DNA of 64,000 nucleotides from Anisodus tanguticus (Eukaryota; Streptophyta; Magnoliopsida; Solanales; Solanaceae), in assembly GCA_034509755.1 (NCBI GenBank), contig CM067555.1, positions 48,008,255-48,072,254 of the forward strand, in the 5' to 3' direction. The number at the start of each line of letters is the position of its first letter. Position 1 is the first letter of the stretch. Below, piece after piece: positions 46,058-58,574 of this stretch. Position numbers and translations under genes: made by a program. The notes under the pieces are model-generated. The model ran no database searches. It saw nothing but the letters and a program-made list of their open reading frames with translations, and was not told the origin of the DNA.

Positions 46058-46810
46058 GATATTTTGCTTTTTATATTTTTTTAACTTTTAAGCAATCTCT
46101 GATAACTACTTGTCATATATTTTGGTTTAATCATATAGTATTCGATATCATCTGGCCTGATTAATCTAGATTCTCGCTGTAAAAGATTCATTGAAGGAAG
46201 AGGCGCAATCTCTAACTAATAATAGAGGGATCTCATTCATCATACCACACTCTAAGGCGGTTATGGTTTTTTTTTCATTTTTTGACTTTTAAGCAATCTC
46301 GTAATTACTACTACTAGTATTTGTTTTTGTATAATCATCTAGTATCCAATACTCTTTAGCTCGACTAGTTTAGATTTTCATTGCAAAGGGCCTACTAACG
46401 AGGGAGTTGCTCCCTACCTACGGTTTCTCCATTCCCAAAACTTAAACTCGAGACTTATGTTTAAGTGTGAAGGGATTTCATTTGGCCCATCACACCCCTT
46501 GAAGGTTATGACTTGAACACGAAATCCTGATTAAGTGTGAAAATATCTCATTTGTCCCACCACACCTCTGGATGGTTATGATGACTACTACATAGAGAGT
46601 TGAGCTCCCAGTTTACCTAGAGTTAGGGGTATTTTCGAGTTTTCAGTTATGTTTTGCATATGCTAAATTGTACAGACATGTTTTTAAGTTATACTTTACT
46701 TGAAATTTTCGGAGAAAAAACAGCCCTGTTTAAGAATTACCAAACCCGTACTCAGTCTTAACTAGCTGCTTGAGGGGTACTTTAGATATTTTGTCTATTT
46801 ATGTGATGCA
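46058..46810. other. Non-coding, with short dispersed repeats
   Basis: Three loose copies of (A)AAGTGTGAA(G/A)...TCTCATTTG(T/G)CCCA(C/T)CACACC...GGTTATGA occur near 46230, 46470 and 46535. No gene seen. Confidence 0.4.
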
Positions 46811-46818
46811 GTCATCAT

Positions 46819-47980
46819 TAGGACTGTTCGTAATAATCCGATTCGATCGATCCTATCCGCGATCCGGTCGATCCGATCTGAAAAATCGGATATCCGATCC
46901 ACTTTTTCGAGTTTCGGATATTTCGGATCGGATATCCCAAAAAAATCGGATTGGATACGGATCACAATTTCTTTACTTACGGATATCCGAAATATCTGAT
47001 TTTTTTTATTTTCCCTAATAGTTAGGCTGCGTTTGTGCTTTTCGGTTTTCATTTGTTTGATTCTTATGTCTCTTCCATACCTCATCAAAAAACAAAGGGA
47101 AAAAATCAATTTCTTCTTCTGACAAACTTTAATACTGTTACTAATTATACAATTACTTTAATTATTACAGTAGATAAAGAGATTGGAGTGGATCTGAAGT
47201 AAATGATGCAATCTTTCAACTAAGTTTTACAGTAGATAATTTTTTTTTAGAAGTCAATCGATTCAAAAGGAAACAAAACTTCATTTCCTCCACGTCTTCA
47301 CTATCCATTTTCCTTTAAAAAAAAAGTAGTAAGTGAAGGAGCTTGATTTTATGTCATGGCAATGTAAACAATGATATTTTAAGACAATGCATAAATTCTT
47401 TTCATATCGTATAACTTGGTAGAAATTCTTGATGCGGGTGGACGATTAACGATAGCATTATGCTAACTATAATTATATTTACTTGCTACTCCAACCTTTG
47501 TGTGGGATTTTAAGATAAAGGATTTAAATAAAATATACCGGCATTGCAAAGATTTTTTTATACTATTAATAAATTTTAACATGTGATAGCAGGTTAATTG
47601 TCATTTTTTACCAGTTTAAGCTTATCAAGAGTTCATATACAACCAATTAATAAGTTATCTAATTGTGTAAATATTTACAAATACTAATATGATCAGAGGA
47701 TTCCGTGTTTAGAGTTATTGTTCGGTGATGTTACAAAATGAAGGTGTTTGGTGGAAGGAAAAAATACGGCATTGACGCAAATTAACTACTATAATATATC
47801 AAAAGTTTAAGAACTTCATTGCATATATTATATTCAATATGACAATATGAAAATATCGGATATCCGGTTATTCGATCCGAAAAATTCAGATATCCGATTT
47901 TTTTCGAATCGGATTCGGATCATAATTTTACAGATCCAAAATTTCGGATCGGATAGGATAATCCGAAATGAACAGCCCTA
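46819..47980. mobile_element. hAT-like non-autonomous element A, 8-bp target duplication
   Basis: It starts TAGGACTGTTCG and ends GAACAGCCCTA, inverted repeats of about 11 bp. GTCATCAT flanks it exactly on both sides (46811-46818 and 47981-47988). Subterminal regions are dense in GGATATCCGAT, GATCCGAT and related motifs at both ends. The 1162-bp element has no transposase; AT-rich filler occupies the middle. Confidence 0.9.
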
Positions 47981-48178
47981 GTCATCATGGATAAAAAATG
48001 AAACATTTGATTTAATTACTTACAATGGGCACGCGTTCTCGGGCTTATTCGCTTTTGTTACTTTCATTTTCATGCTTCTTTAAAAAAATTTGTCCGAGTC
48101 TGACCATTTCTCTTACTTTATTGGTGCTTATGCTTTTTCTTGAGCCGAGAGTCTTTTGGAAACATCATCTACATTTAC

Positions 48179-48256
48179 CAAGATAGAGGGAAGGTCTGCG
48201 TACACTCTAACCTCTCCAGACCCCACGTTGTGAATTTCACTTGATATGTTGTTGTA
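48179..48256 (+). repeat. TS-type SINE / RTE tail
   Basis: GGTCTGCGTACACTCTAACC, TCTCCAGACCCCAC and a TTGATATGTTGTTGT end. The 5' part is missing. Confidence 0.75.
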
Positions 48257-48402
48257 GTTAGAGTTGGCCCACAACTCTCGAGTAGCTGCAATTTTCAATA
48301 GATGGGGACAAAAATGGGCTCCACATAAATAGTTTAGTTTTCAAGCGTTTTACAAAATGTGGGCCCCAACCAAACTTTGCAAGAACTCTCATCAGTTCCA
48401 TG

Positions 48403-49444
48403 TAGGGCTGGCAATGGATCGGAGGTGGATCGGGTGGAGATCAATGCGCCTCCACCCGCCAACGATCCATCCATCACCCGACCCATCCATCACCCTATTT
48501 TTTTTAATCCACATCCGATCCACCCATCATCCACTGGTGGATCGGGTGCTTCGCGGATGGAAGCGACGAAGATTTATGAAAATTGGTCGATACTCAAGCC
48601 TTGTAGGTAATTTATGACAATTAATAAATATGTCAGTTCAAATTTCACAAAAATGAACTTTACTTTGTTCATTTTATTGGAAGTAGAGAATTGTACGGAT
48701 TAATTCGAGAATGGCAGGGTCTGGTAAACCCACAAAGTTGCATTTGATTATATCAACTGTTAAGATAAAATAAATATCATCAATCCTCCTAGTACTGTGA
48801 GTTCATATTTTTATGTGAAAACGATCAACATTTGTTTTTTCCCTTTCTTATGTTGTTCAATGTACGTTTTACTTGATTAAACTTAGAGTTGTATAATTAG
48901 CAGATAAATATATAATTTGTTCAATCTGTTTAAATTTGGACGAGTTAGCGACCCACATATTTCTTAACTCAAGTTATTTTGATTAGCCTGATTCAATCAA
49001 ATTAAAAATAGCATTTATTAAGCGTTTGGACATGCAATTTCATCTTATGAGATGAAATCATCGTTTGGACATGCGATTTCATCTAATGAGATGAAATTCC
49101 AAATCATCCAAAAAGGCATGATTTGAGATTTCAAATTTTATATGTAAAAGTTGACCACAAGTTTATATTTTGTAAAAATAGATCCATAAATTGATAGATA
49201 TAATTAGCAATCATGTTTATCAATTATTTATATCAAATATTAAAAGATCTACAAGAGGAGTAGATTGAAATTAATTAATTTATAACGGGTGGATGGGTGG
49301 GTCGGGTGGTGGGTTGGATCTATGTCCACCCGAATCCAATCCGATCTGTCACCCGATTAAATCCATGTTTTGTCGATTTTCGTCCATATAATCGGGTCGG
49401 GTGGATCGGATATTCATCGGGTTAGGGTGAAATTGCCAGCCCTA
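48403..49444. mobile_element. hAT-like non-autonomous element B, 8-bp target duplication
   Basis: It starts TAGGGCTGGCAAT and ends ATTGCCAGCCCTA, a perfect 13-bp inverted repeat. GTTCCATG is duplicated exactly at 48395-48402 and 49445-49452. Both subterminal regions are packed with GGATCGGGTGG and CACCCGATCCA type motifs. The interior at about 49020-49130 holds two copies of GTTTGGACATGC(A/G)ATTTCATCT. 1042 bp, no transposase. Confidence 0.93.
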
Positions 49445-49547
49445 GTTCCATGGGAAACCTTGTAAACATGGATTGAACTTTTGTTTGTGTTTTTCTTTAG
49501 TTTGCTTTCGGCTATATAATTTATATCACCGGAAATCCAAATTTTGG

Positions 49548-49660
49548 TATAGGACAGCCCGGTGGACTAAACTCCCGCTATGCGCGGAGTCCGGGGAAAG
49601 CCGAACCACAAGAGTGTTGTATCCAGCCTTAATTTACATTTCTGCCAGAGACGGTATAAA
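49548..49660 (+). repeat. SINE fragment (GCCCGGTG...CCGCTATGCGCGG family)
   Basis: ACAGCCCGGTGGACTAAACT, CCCGCTATGCGCGGAGTCCG and TACATTTCTGCCAGAGACGG follow the consensus order of a widespread dicot SINE-like repeat. The 3' part is lost. Confidence 0.65.
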
Positions 49661-50448
49661 ATTTAATACAGAAAAGAAAAGACAAAATTAGTATATATAG
49701 TCGGGCCGTATATATATAATGTATATTTAAAAAAGAGCAGTGAAAATAATTAAATAATTAAACAATCACACTAAATGGATGTTGGGCCTGTGCTCAGCAC
49801 ATGCATTATCCAACTAGTATATATATATATATATCACTTGCTTTGTCTGTGGAAGCAATAATAATCCAATAAACTGTTGCCAATCTCTCGTACACTACCT
49901 AAAGTCTGAAAATGTTTTTTTAAACAAAAATATTTCACATAAATGAGAAAAATAACATCATCACTTATAAACTAACGTAATTTTCCTTGACAAATATCAA
50001 AATTACTAACATATTCAAAGTATAAAGGCTATCTCTCTTTCAGTTCACTATACTGACTAATCAAACAAACTCAGTTCTCTTTGTATAATGAAAAAAATCT
50101 TCCACACAATTTGCTAACATGCATATAATCTGGCTTTACAAAGACTAAACAAGATAATCAGGTGTTAAATGGAGTGACATGAACCGTGAGGATTCATATA
50201 GTCGACCCAACTTGTTTGGTATTGAGTCGTAGTTGTTGGTGTTGTATGGCCCCAAGCTAGCTAGCTTAATATATATATCAAAGAACCCACTCACGTTCCC
50301 GAGCTCTTTTAACTTGGACATAAAAATGCACCCATGTCATGAATTCGCACTAATCATCACCGCGTTCTGGTGCATACTATGGTGTCCTTTAGCTGAACTT
50401 GTGGTTCAAACATGTGATCGATCATAAAGGATCCGGAAAGCAAAATGA
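49661..50448. other. Intergenic between the SINE and the WDR74 gene
   Basis: AT-rich DNA with a (TA)n run near 49817-49834. No gene is supported; the short open frames lack homology or splice context. Confidence 0.4.
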
Positions 50449-53400
50449 TTATGCAATGTCGCTACTTTCTCCTTTCAGCCTTTTACTTTTTTTCCTGGTC
50501 TTTAGTTTCTTGCTTCCGCTGTGTTCCTTTAATGCCTTTTTCCTTTTAACAGCCTTCCCTTCATCTTCTTCCGTTTGTAATGTTTCATCTGTATCTTGTT
50601 GCTTGTTGCTGAGGAAGTACCTGAGTTTCAGAACAAAAGCATAACGACAACTCTACTCGTTAGGATAGTCAACTAACATGTGGAATATATGAAAGTCAAT
50701 TCAAAAAGAATATAAAGTATGAAAAAAATTAAACCTTACGTGCCAGAAGTGAAACATAAGGGCAAGGCTGATGGAAATGCAGGGGGGAGGACATTTTTGG
50801 TGATGCATTAGAATCAAAATATTTAGTAGGCATTTGGACATGAATTCGGTGATATTTTAAAAAAAAAGTAGCATCTGAAGTTGAGAAAGGGCATTTGAAA
50901 ATTAGAGTTGTGTTTGGACATGAATTCAATGATATTTAAAAGAAACTAGTACCTGAAGTTAAGTTGAAAAATGGTGTTTGGACATTAAGGTTGTGTTTGG
51001 ACATGCATTTCACTTGAAAAAATGCTGGAATTTTTGTGAGGGAAAAACTCAACTTCAAGGTGGAGAGCAAAAATTGATTACAATGTATAACCAAACAGTT
51101 TCTTGAAATTATTTTTTGAAAACAAGCAAAAAAATGCATGTCCAAACGGTCCCTTAGTATGACCTGGACACAGATACAGACAAACACATTTATAATGCAA
51201 GAGCTCGGAGATGTAAAAAGGAAAGCTTACCTCTTGTAGAAAATTTTGTATCAAAAACAACACTGCTAAGATGCTGCTTCAAGAAGACCTGCATCAAAAT
51301 TCCCACCAAGTACTTCAGAGTACTCTTTTCTACTGATTTAGGATAAATAAAAGATATGCATTCATCATTCATCAATTATGCCTCAATCCTGAATTAGTTT
51401 GGAACTGAGGCTTAGTTGCTGTTGTTGTTGGCTTTATGAATCCTCTATTCATAGTTTAACTGCAGCCCTACTCTTTGTTCGGGATTCAATTCAAGGTTTT
51501 GTAACCATGGACAATAAATTTTCATTTAATTCTCTGTTATTAACAGCCAAAGATTTTGCTTTAAAAATACATGGAATACTCGTTGAAATTCTCGCTTTAG
51601 AAGTATTTCTGCATGCATATGAAAAATTATGGCACTCCACACTCTTGATCAGAAACACCATAGATGCTACATAGTGCTAATGATGGGTAAGCAGAACATG
51701 TTAACCTGGAAAATCTGAGCTCAACCATAAAATTATATTGTAACATACCGCAGACAGAAGTTGTCGTGACTTAACATCCCAAATGCGCAAATAGCTGTCC
51801 AATCCTAGTCAAAAGTAGTTTAATTCAAGTAAGTAAAAGCAGTAGCACTTATATCAAGAGAGACGTTTCTAGACTTCCATTTCGAAAAGGAACATAGATC
51901 GAGATCAAATATATATACAAGGACCTTGGACGAAGTGCATTACAATATAAAGAAGCTAACTACAATTTCAAATACTCACCACATGAGGCTATAACTGGAA
52001 GCTCCGGATGCCTAACTATGGATCTTATACTTCCAGAACATTTCCCCAAGAAGGATCCCAATAGTTTCCCTACAACAAAAAGATGCACTCAAGCGTGAGA
52101 TCCATAATAAATTAATTAAATGAGTCTAGACATCTGAATCACTACATGAGAGAGCAAATTGTATTCCTAGACTGACGAGTTAACTATCATAAAGAACAAG
52201 AATCATGTCCAAAACCAAAAGAAGTAAATTAAAGGAATTTCAAGTTATTAAAACAAAAGTAGAAATCATCTATTCAACACAGAATACTGTTAAACAATAT
52301 CTTTGTCTGCATGCAACTTCTTAAAGAAAATGACAAAATGGTCCCTTATGTTTGAGAGTGGGTTCAAAATAGTCCCTAAAGTATGCTCTGAACTGTTTTG
52401 GTCCTCTAAGTTTGTCAAAAGTGTTTGTCATTTTAAATGAACTTTGTCTGTTAGATTTGATAGAACTGTGGGGGGAAAAGGATTTAGCGGGAACTCACAT
52501 TTGGAGGCAATAGTCTAATGACAACATAAACAACAATAACTAATTAACTATAGTGCAACAGCTGTTTACCTGTGCGTATATCAACAGAAGCAAGATCGCC
52601 AGACCCATTTCCTATGTGTATTGTATGCCCATCTACATCCTCAGCCACAGCTTTAATAGGGGTCTCGCGAAAATCAAATGAAACAACAGGCCTTCTCTGA
52701 GCAGAAATATCATAAAGGCGCACCTACAAAATTACCAAGTTGGTACAGACGTAGTTTATATCAGCAACAAATTTAAGACATGAAAATGAGCCATATCATA
52801 ATAAACTGAGAGAACCTCATATGTTCAGTAACACTCCTAAGGTTAAACTACTTAACAGAATGGGTACATGTGGATCTTATATGGATCAATTTTAGTCTAT
52901 TTAATAGGCTGAAAGCAATTTATGCTATTTAAATAAACCAATTACAATTAAAAACAATAGAAAAACCATTGCACCAAAATTACCCTCTTGATACAAAAGA
53001 AAAGATCACGCTTATTAGAGAAAACGAATTAGCTAAGAAAAAAAATACCTGGTGACTATTAGTGCCTGCAACAAATTTGCGGTGGTCATCTTTGCATAAG
53101 AAAGTTGCAGATGTAAACCAAGTTGGGGTGAATATGCCGAGGCTGTTTTTCACTGGCTGGAATAAGAATGCAACATGTCAAGTTCTTGAAGTATAACTAA
53201 GACCAGTCAATTTGTTGTTACAACAGAAAAATGATGAAGAAATATACAAAAGTGCCTGGATTTCTTATGACCCGGCCTGGCCCACTAAATCCAACCCACT
53301 TGACCCGGTCCAGCCACCAAGCTCGATTATATTTCTTAATGGGTTGGGGGATGGACCAGACACCCTTTTTTTCACCCCAACCCGCCCCCCTAAAAATAAG

Positions 53401-56400
53401 CCCGGCCAGGAACCGGTGGGGGCACAACAGGCTTAAAGAGAATGATGGTGAAACTCACAGATTTCGCAGACCAAACTTTAGCACACTGGTTCAGATCCCA
53501 GACATTAACCTCAACACCCTGCCTGATATATCAAAGAAAAAAATTCATTAGATATCATGCTATTTCGACCATCAATGTTATTTCCCAGAACCCTGTGTTC
53601 ACGATTACTCACTCACCCACCAAACAATGCAAAGCTTTCATCTGCATCTACCTTAGAGCACAAAATACTGCCTGAACCACAAACATTCCATGTTGTTTGA
53701 GTACCTTCACCATCAGAATCTTCAAGTGATTTGGACATTTTAACACATATCATGCTTGCTTGTCCTTTGCTTGTGCATGTAAGTAGGGTGCATGACCTAT
53801 ACATGTATAAGAAATATACAAATGTATAAGAAAGAATTTCAGAAACGAGCATAATTTATAGCCTGTTTGTCCAAGCTTCTAAAATCAACTTATTTTGAAA
53901 AGTGCTTTTTCCAAAAGTACTTATCAAAAAAAAAAATTAATTTTGGTGAGAAGCAGTTTGTGTTTGGCTAATCAATTTGCAAAGCACTTTTGAGCAACAA
54001 TTAGTGTTTGGCCAAGCTTTTAAAAAGTACTCGTACTGTCTAAAGCAGGCAAATATAATACCTTGATGATGAGCCCAATCTCTCTCTTCCGAATAAATGC
54101 AAACCAACAACAGAATTATCTTCAGATCCTGTATGATTTTGACTTTCAATTGAAATGGATGCACGAACATCTCCATTGACAGGACTAAGAACCTCAATCT
54201 GCAGTATAAAATATAAATGCAGTAAAGGGTGCACAAATAAGGCTCAACACTCCATAAAAATATATAGCTTCATATTATCTTAACTTTGATCAAAGATAAA
54301 TCCTCACCTTGCCGTTTCTCCTTGCTACACCTAGAAGCTACACAAAAAAACAAAAAAAAAAAAACAAAGTCAAATATCATATTTTGAAAGTACGTTTATA
54401 GCAGCAGTAAGCACCCGAGGACTACATCACAAGCACTTGAAGATGAATATCTAAGTTCGTTATAACTTATACAGCATTAACACTGATTAAAATTTTTTGA
54501 AGACAATACTTTACTACATCCATGCTAAATCTTGAACTATGATTAGCAAGATGATTTGGTGCGAGATGTTGAGTGGAACTTAACTTGTACAACTGAAAGA
54601 CATGTTTACATATAGTACAGAACCTAATATTCATAGTTCATGCAAGCTGTCACTCCTAAAGTCTCCACTATAAAAGATGAAGTTCCAACACAAAATGTCG
54701 ATTGATCTTTTTACCATTCGTAAGTGCACTTCATGTCGGAAGAATCGTAAATAGAATTAATTTTGAAAGCTTCACTATTTCCTTTTTTTCATCAGTTGGC
54801 ATTTTTAATTAATTAAAGAACTTCATTATTTCCTATTCAATTGGGAAAAGATTATGTACATATAATATCATGGGATACCATGGGCAACAGAGACTACAGT
54901 AACAAAATTCACAGAGACAACTTACAGGGTCAAATTCACGGTCAACAAGTGACGTGGCAAGCACACACCTCGATGCATCAGGCTCCCCCCATCTTTCCAC
55001 CACCTTCGGAGCTTCCTTCTGTTCACCCTTAGCTTCAATAACTACACCAAGATTTTTTTTAAAAAAAAAATTCAATTCAATGTTTGGTCAAAACCAGTTT
55101 TTCAAGTGAAATTTTTTTCCATTCACAAAATAATTTTTTTAAAGTGAAATGCATGTTTAAACACAACTTCAACTTCCAAAAAACATTTTCAACTTGAACA
55201 TCAAATACTACTCAATTCATGTCCAAACGCCTACTACTTAGTACTAATATTTCTAGCTAAAACAGGACAGTCTTTATATGTGAAAACCCAAATTTCAGAG
55301 CCTCAGTTACAACCAAGTTAAGGTCGGCCATATGAATTCTCACTTCTTCATTCAAGCTCAATTTTATGCAAGATATTATTGCTAACTATAATACTAGTAA
55401 AAAGAACCAAACTTCATTGGAAAAAAACAATAGATAAGAAGCTCAAATATTTAACCATAATTAGTCCAAGAACTACACTAGATTACAGCTCAAATCTTTA
55501 CCTTTAATAATTACACCAAGAAAATTAACAAAAAAGGGAAAAAAAGACTCTTAGTACTAATTCGAGGTGCGAGCACGCTGGCCCGGACACCACGCTTATA
55601 AAAAAAGGGACAATCTTTATATGTGAAAACCCAATTTTCAGCATAGATGCAAGGTATTGTTGCTAACAATACTAGTAAAAAAAAAAATTAGTTGAGGTGC
55701 ACGCAAACTGACCCAAACACCATTGTTATTAAAAAAAAAACAGTCTTTATATGTGGAAACCCAATTTCAGCATAACAACAACCAAGCCTTGGTCTCAAAC
55801 AAGGAAGGGTCGGCCATATGAAGTCCCACTTCTTCATTCAAGCTCAATTTTCAGCATAGATGCAAGATATTATTGCTACAATACTACCAGTAAAAAGAAC
55901 CAAACTTCATTGGAAAACAATAGATAAAAAGCTCAAATCTTTACCTTTAACTAATCCAAGAACTACACTAGATTAAAGCTCAAGTCTTTACCTTCAATAA
56001 CTACACCAAGAAAATAAAAAAGAGGAAAGAAGACTCTTAGTACTAATATTTCTAGCTAAAAAGGGACAGTCTTTCACTAAGCCTGGGTAGATAGACTTAC
56101 TCGGTATCCGTGCTGATGGGAGGTAGCGGGTACCCGTGGAATTAGTCGAGATATGTGTAAGGTGGCCAAGGCACCACGATTATCGAAAAGGAATTATTGC
56201 TAACAATACTAGTAATTCTTTTTGTCTAAGCCTTGGTGAATAGAGTTACCCGATACCTATGCTAGTGGGAGATAGCAAGATACCAATGAAATTAGTTGAG
56301 GTGCACGCAAGCTAGCCCAGACATCACGGTATATTAAAAAGGGGACAGTCTTTATACGTGAAAACCCAATTTTAAGCATAACAAATTAGCAAACAACAAC

Positions 56401-57922
56401 TAGCCTCAGTTCAAAACAAGTTGGGGGTCGGCCATATGAATTCCCACTTCTTCATTCAAGCTCAATTTTCAGCATATATGCAAGATATCCTAGCTAACAA
56501 TAATACTAGTAAAAAAGAACCAAACTCCATTGGAAAGCAATAGATTAAAGCTCAACTCTTTATATGTGAAAACCCAATTTTCAGCATAGATTGCTAAAAA
56601 TATTAGTAAAAAAGAACCAAACTTCCTTGAAAAAACAATAGATTAAAGATAAAAAGAAAAAGACTCTTAGTACTAATATTTCTGGTTAAAAAGGGACAGT
56701 CTTTATATGTGAAAACCCAATTTTCAGAATAGACACAAGATATTATTGCTAACAATAAGTACTCCTCAAGGTAGGGGTAAGGTCTGCGTACACTCTAACC
56801 TCTCCAGACCCCACTTTATGGGATTACACCGTGTATGTTGTTGTTGTTGTTGTTGTAATAAGTGTTGGAAATTTGCCTTTGGTGGGAGGTGTGTCCACCC
56901 GTATTTAATGACTTAAACACTAGGGTTCCGTATGTTGGAGGCTTTGCCTCTTCACACGTGCATAATCTACTAAGTGAGTAGATGACCGTAGGGCCAAGAA
57001 TCGTCAAATTTCATTGAGACATGAAAGAGATATTGATCCACGAAGTAAGGTGTTTAAGGCATGAAAATATGGTATGGGACAAATCTACCACATCGGTGGG
57101 AAAATGAAGAATTGTTCTCTTTATAAGTCTCAAAATTGGCTAAGGGCCATGTGTTTGAAGGAGGGAGGACCTAGATGTGCTTGGGTTCAAGGCTAAGTCC
57201 ACACGCGCGCCGCCGCCCGCCCGTCCCGTCCGGTCCGGGCTCGGGTCGTGGGCCTTGGGCTTCTTCTAATATTATCTCTTTGGACCCCAAATTGCTTAAT
57301 ATTTATAGTTTGGTCCCTGGAGTTTCTGAAAAGCTGAAATTGAGAACGACGGAAGGCAGAAAGTTTCTGTCCAAAACGTGAGCACAAACAGCGGGCAAAA
57401 TTCTTGTTGTAAAAAGAACCAAACTTTATTGAAAAATAATTCTTGTAGTAAAAAGAACCAAACTTTATTGAAAAATAATATATTAAAGCTCAACTCTTTA
57501 TATGTGAAAACCCAATTTTCAGCATAGAAGCAAGATATTATTGCTAACAATAAGCTACACTCAAGCTGGTCCGGACACAAAAAAATGGCAGTCTTTATAT
57601 TTATTGCTAACAAGCTGGACTAGACATCACGGTTATTAAAGAAAAACAGTCTTTATATGTGAAAACTCAATTTCCAGCATGACAACAATAACTATGCCTC
57701 AGTCACAAACAAGTTGGGTCGACTACATGAATTCTCACTTCTTCATTCAAGCTCAATTTTCAGCATAACAATAATACTAGTAGTAAAAAGAACCAAACTT
57801 TCATTGAAAAAACAATAGATAAAAAGCTCTAAACATTTACCTTTAATTAATCCAAGAATGTCAAAGGTCAAAGCTCTAAGAGGAGGGCAACCAGAGCTCT
57901 CCACAGTAGTAGTACGAGGCAT
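50449..57922 (-). CDS. WDR74: WD-repeat ribosome-biogenesis protein WDR74 / NSA1 homologue, about 13 exons
   Basis: NSA1/WDR74 is a nucleolar WD40 protein needed for 60S subunit maturation. Exons on the minus strand: 57922-57841, 55041-54926, 54337-54308, 54198-54062, 53796-53617, 53522-53459, 53156-53049, 52723-52570, 52069-51980, 51804-51749, 51288-51231, 50767-50740, 50620-50449. The protein starts MPRTTTVESSGCPPLRALTF and VVERWGEPDASRCVLATS. WD repeats include GQGVEVNVWDL, FTPTWFTSATFLCKDDHRKF, VRLYDISAQRRPVVSFDF and SYLRIWDVKSRQLLSA. The C-terminal tail is acidic then strongly basic (TLQTEEDEGKAVKRKKALK, KKLKTRKKSKRLKG), as usual for nucleolar proteins. With these exons the frame closes at 424 residues. 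The small exon at 50767-50740 is chosen because it restores frame and has good splice sites; it and the last acceptor are the least certain. Start is the only ATG matching the family N-terminus. Confidence 0.9.
50825..51150. mobile_element. MITE-like repeat in WDR74 intron
   Basis: CATTTGGACATGAATTCGGT occurs twice (50832 and 50910) with GATATTT(T)AAA, then TGTGTTTGGACATGCATTTC and CAAAAAAATGCATGTCCAAA in inverted orientation at the right. Related sequence lies at 24291-24560 and 55080-55245. It is nested or rearranged, so exact ends are not given. Confidence 0.55.
52325..52520. repeat. Repeat of the AAATGACAAAATGGTCCCT family in WDR74 intron
   Basis: AAATGACAAAATGGTCCCTT, ATGTTTGAGAGTGGGTTCAA, GTCCTCTAAGTTTGTCAAAA, GGATTTAGCGGGAACTCACA. 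The same order of blocks occurs at 30957-31060, 33189-33300, 33511-33640 and 59455-60920. Confidence 0.65.
53868..54050. mobile_element. MITE in WDR74 intron 4
   Basis: GCCTGTTTGTCCAAGCTTCT at the left and GTGTTTGGCCAAGCTTTTAA with AAAGCAGGC at the right form an imperfect inverted pair; TTTTGAAAAGTGCTTTTTCC lies inside. A common solanaceous MITE type. Confidence 0.6.
56765..56856 (+). repeat. TS-type SINE / RTE tail with long (GTT)n end
   Basis: AAGGTAGGGGTAAGGTCTGC, GTACACTCTAACCTCTCCAG, ACCCCACTTTATGGGATTAC, ending in GTTGTTGTTGTTGTTGTTG. The best-preserved tail in the window. Confidence 0.82.
56863..57390 (+). mobile_element. Truncated LTR related to the solo LTR at 3633-4754
   Basis: It starts TGTTGGAAATTTGCCTTTGG and shares blocks with the other copy: CGTAGGGCCAAGAATCGTCA, GAGATATTG(A/G)TCCACGAAGT, GGAGGGAGGACCTAGATGTG and CACACGCGCGCCGCC. 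The end after about 57390 is missing and the tandem array resumes. Confidence 0.8.
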
Positions 57923-58109
57923 ATTATTTTGAATTAAAACCCCAACCAATTTCAATGATTAGAAGATATAAATAGAGACCCAAAATTTGTATTTTGCAAA
58001 GAAAATTGAAAGCTAACAAACGTTTAACGGCGCAAGTACAAGCTGGAGGGCAGGGGACAAGTTGGTCATTTTGGTTTTAAAAATGGGAGAAAGGTCAAAA
58101 TTGCCCTTA

Positions 58110-58427
58110 GGGTCGTTTGATAGCTCGTTAGAGCTATGCAGTTATTATGTATTATTTTATGTAAGATTAGTTATGCAGTGTTTAGTTATTTATGTAGTAA
58201 TATTTAGTTACTGTATTACATATTCTATTTTGTGTAAAATAATAATAGATTACCTCATAAATTATATATGTATTAGTTATACGGGTTTTAAATTGCAAAC
58301 CAAACACTGTATTAATTGTGTTGAATTTTATATATTGCAAAAGAATGCTAACAAACATGATAGTATTACTTATGTAGAATATAATACACAAATAACTTAG
58401 CTTTTAATCAGCTACCAAACCGACCCC
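58110..58427. mobile_element. Tourist-like MITE, TTA target duplication
   Basis: It starts GGGTCGTTTGATAGC and ends GCTACCAAACCGACCCC, flanked by TTA at 58107-58109 and 58428-58430. The 3-bp TTA duplication and end type point to PIF/Harbinger. The interior has TTATGTAGTAATA-type palindromic AT-rich sequence. Confidence 0.8.
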
Positions 58428-58574
58428 TTAAAGTATAACCGTGTGAGTTTAAATTTAGGCAGAATTGATCAGTTTTATAGCTTGGTCTAACTATTGCCGG
58501 ACCATTATTTAGTTGGACTAAATATGCTCTTATTTCACAAATGACCCAGCTAGCATAATTAGAAGTATAATTAG

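Larger units (their letters stand above)
55260..57840. repeat. Degenerate tandem array in WDR74 intron 1 with SINE 3' ends
   Basis: The phrase CTTTATATGTGAAAACCCAA occurs about eight times (near 55272, 55617, 55744, 56350, 56560, 56701, 57500, 57650), each followed by TTTTCAGCATAGATGCAAGA, TATTATTGCTAACAATACTA and AAAAGAACCAAACTTCATTG blocks in varying order and completeness. Au-like SINE 3' ends (GGTGC(A/G)(C/A)GCA(A/C)GCTGGCCC, then CACCACGGTTAT and A-run) sit between units near 55565, 55690, 56150, 56305, 57550 and 57610. No exon is hidden in it that the family requires. Confidence 0.75.

Noticed and set aside
50233..50427. Possible small gene of 64 codons
   Set aside because: No homology, no conserved features and no promoter beyond chance TA-rich sequence.
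53212..53551. Plus-strand frames of up to 106 codons
   Set aside because: They lie across WDR74 intron 6 and run into exon 6 on the opposite strand; the Pro-rich part is a low-complexity intron segment like GACCCGGTCCAGCC.
55260..57840. A CRISPR-like array, suggested by evenly repeated blocks
   Set aside because: Units are long, diverged and rearranged, with SINE ends between them; this is a plant nuclear intron.
58062..58400. 112-codon frame on the plus strand
   Set aside because: Coincides with the Tourist-like MITE at 58110-58427.
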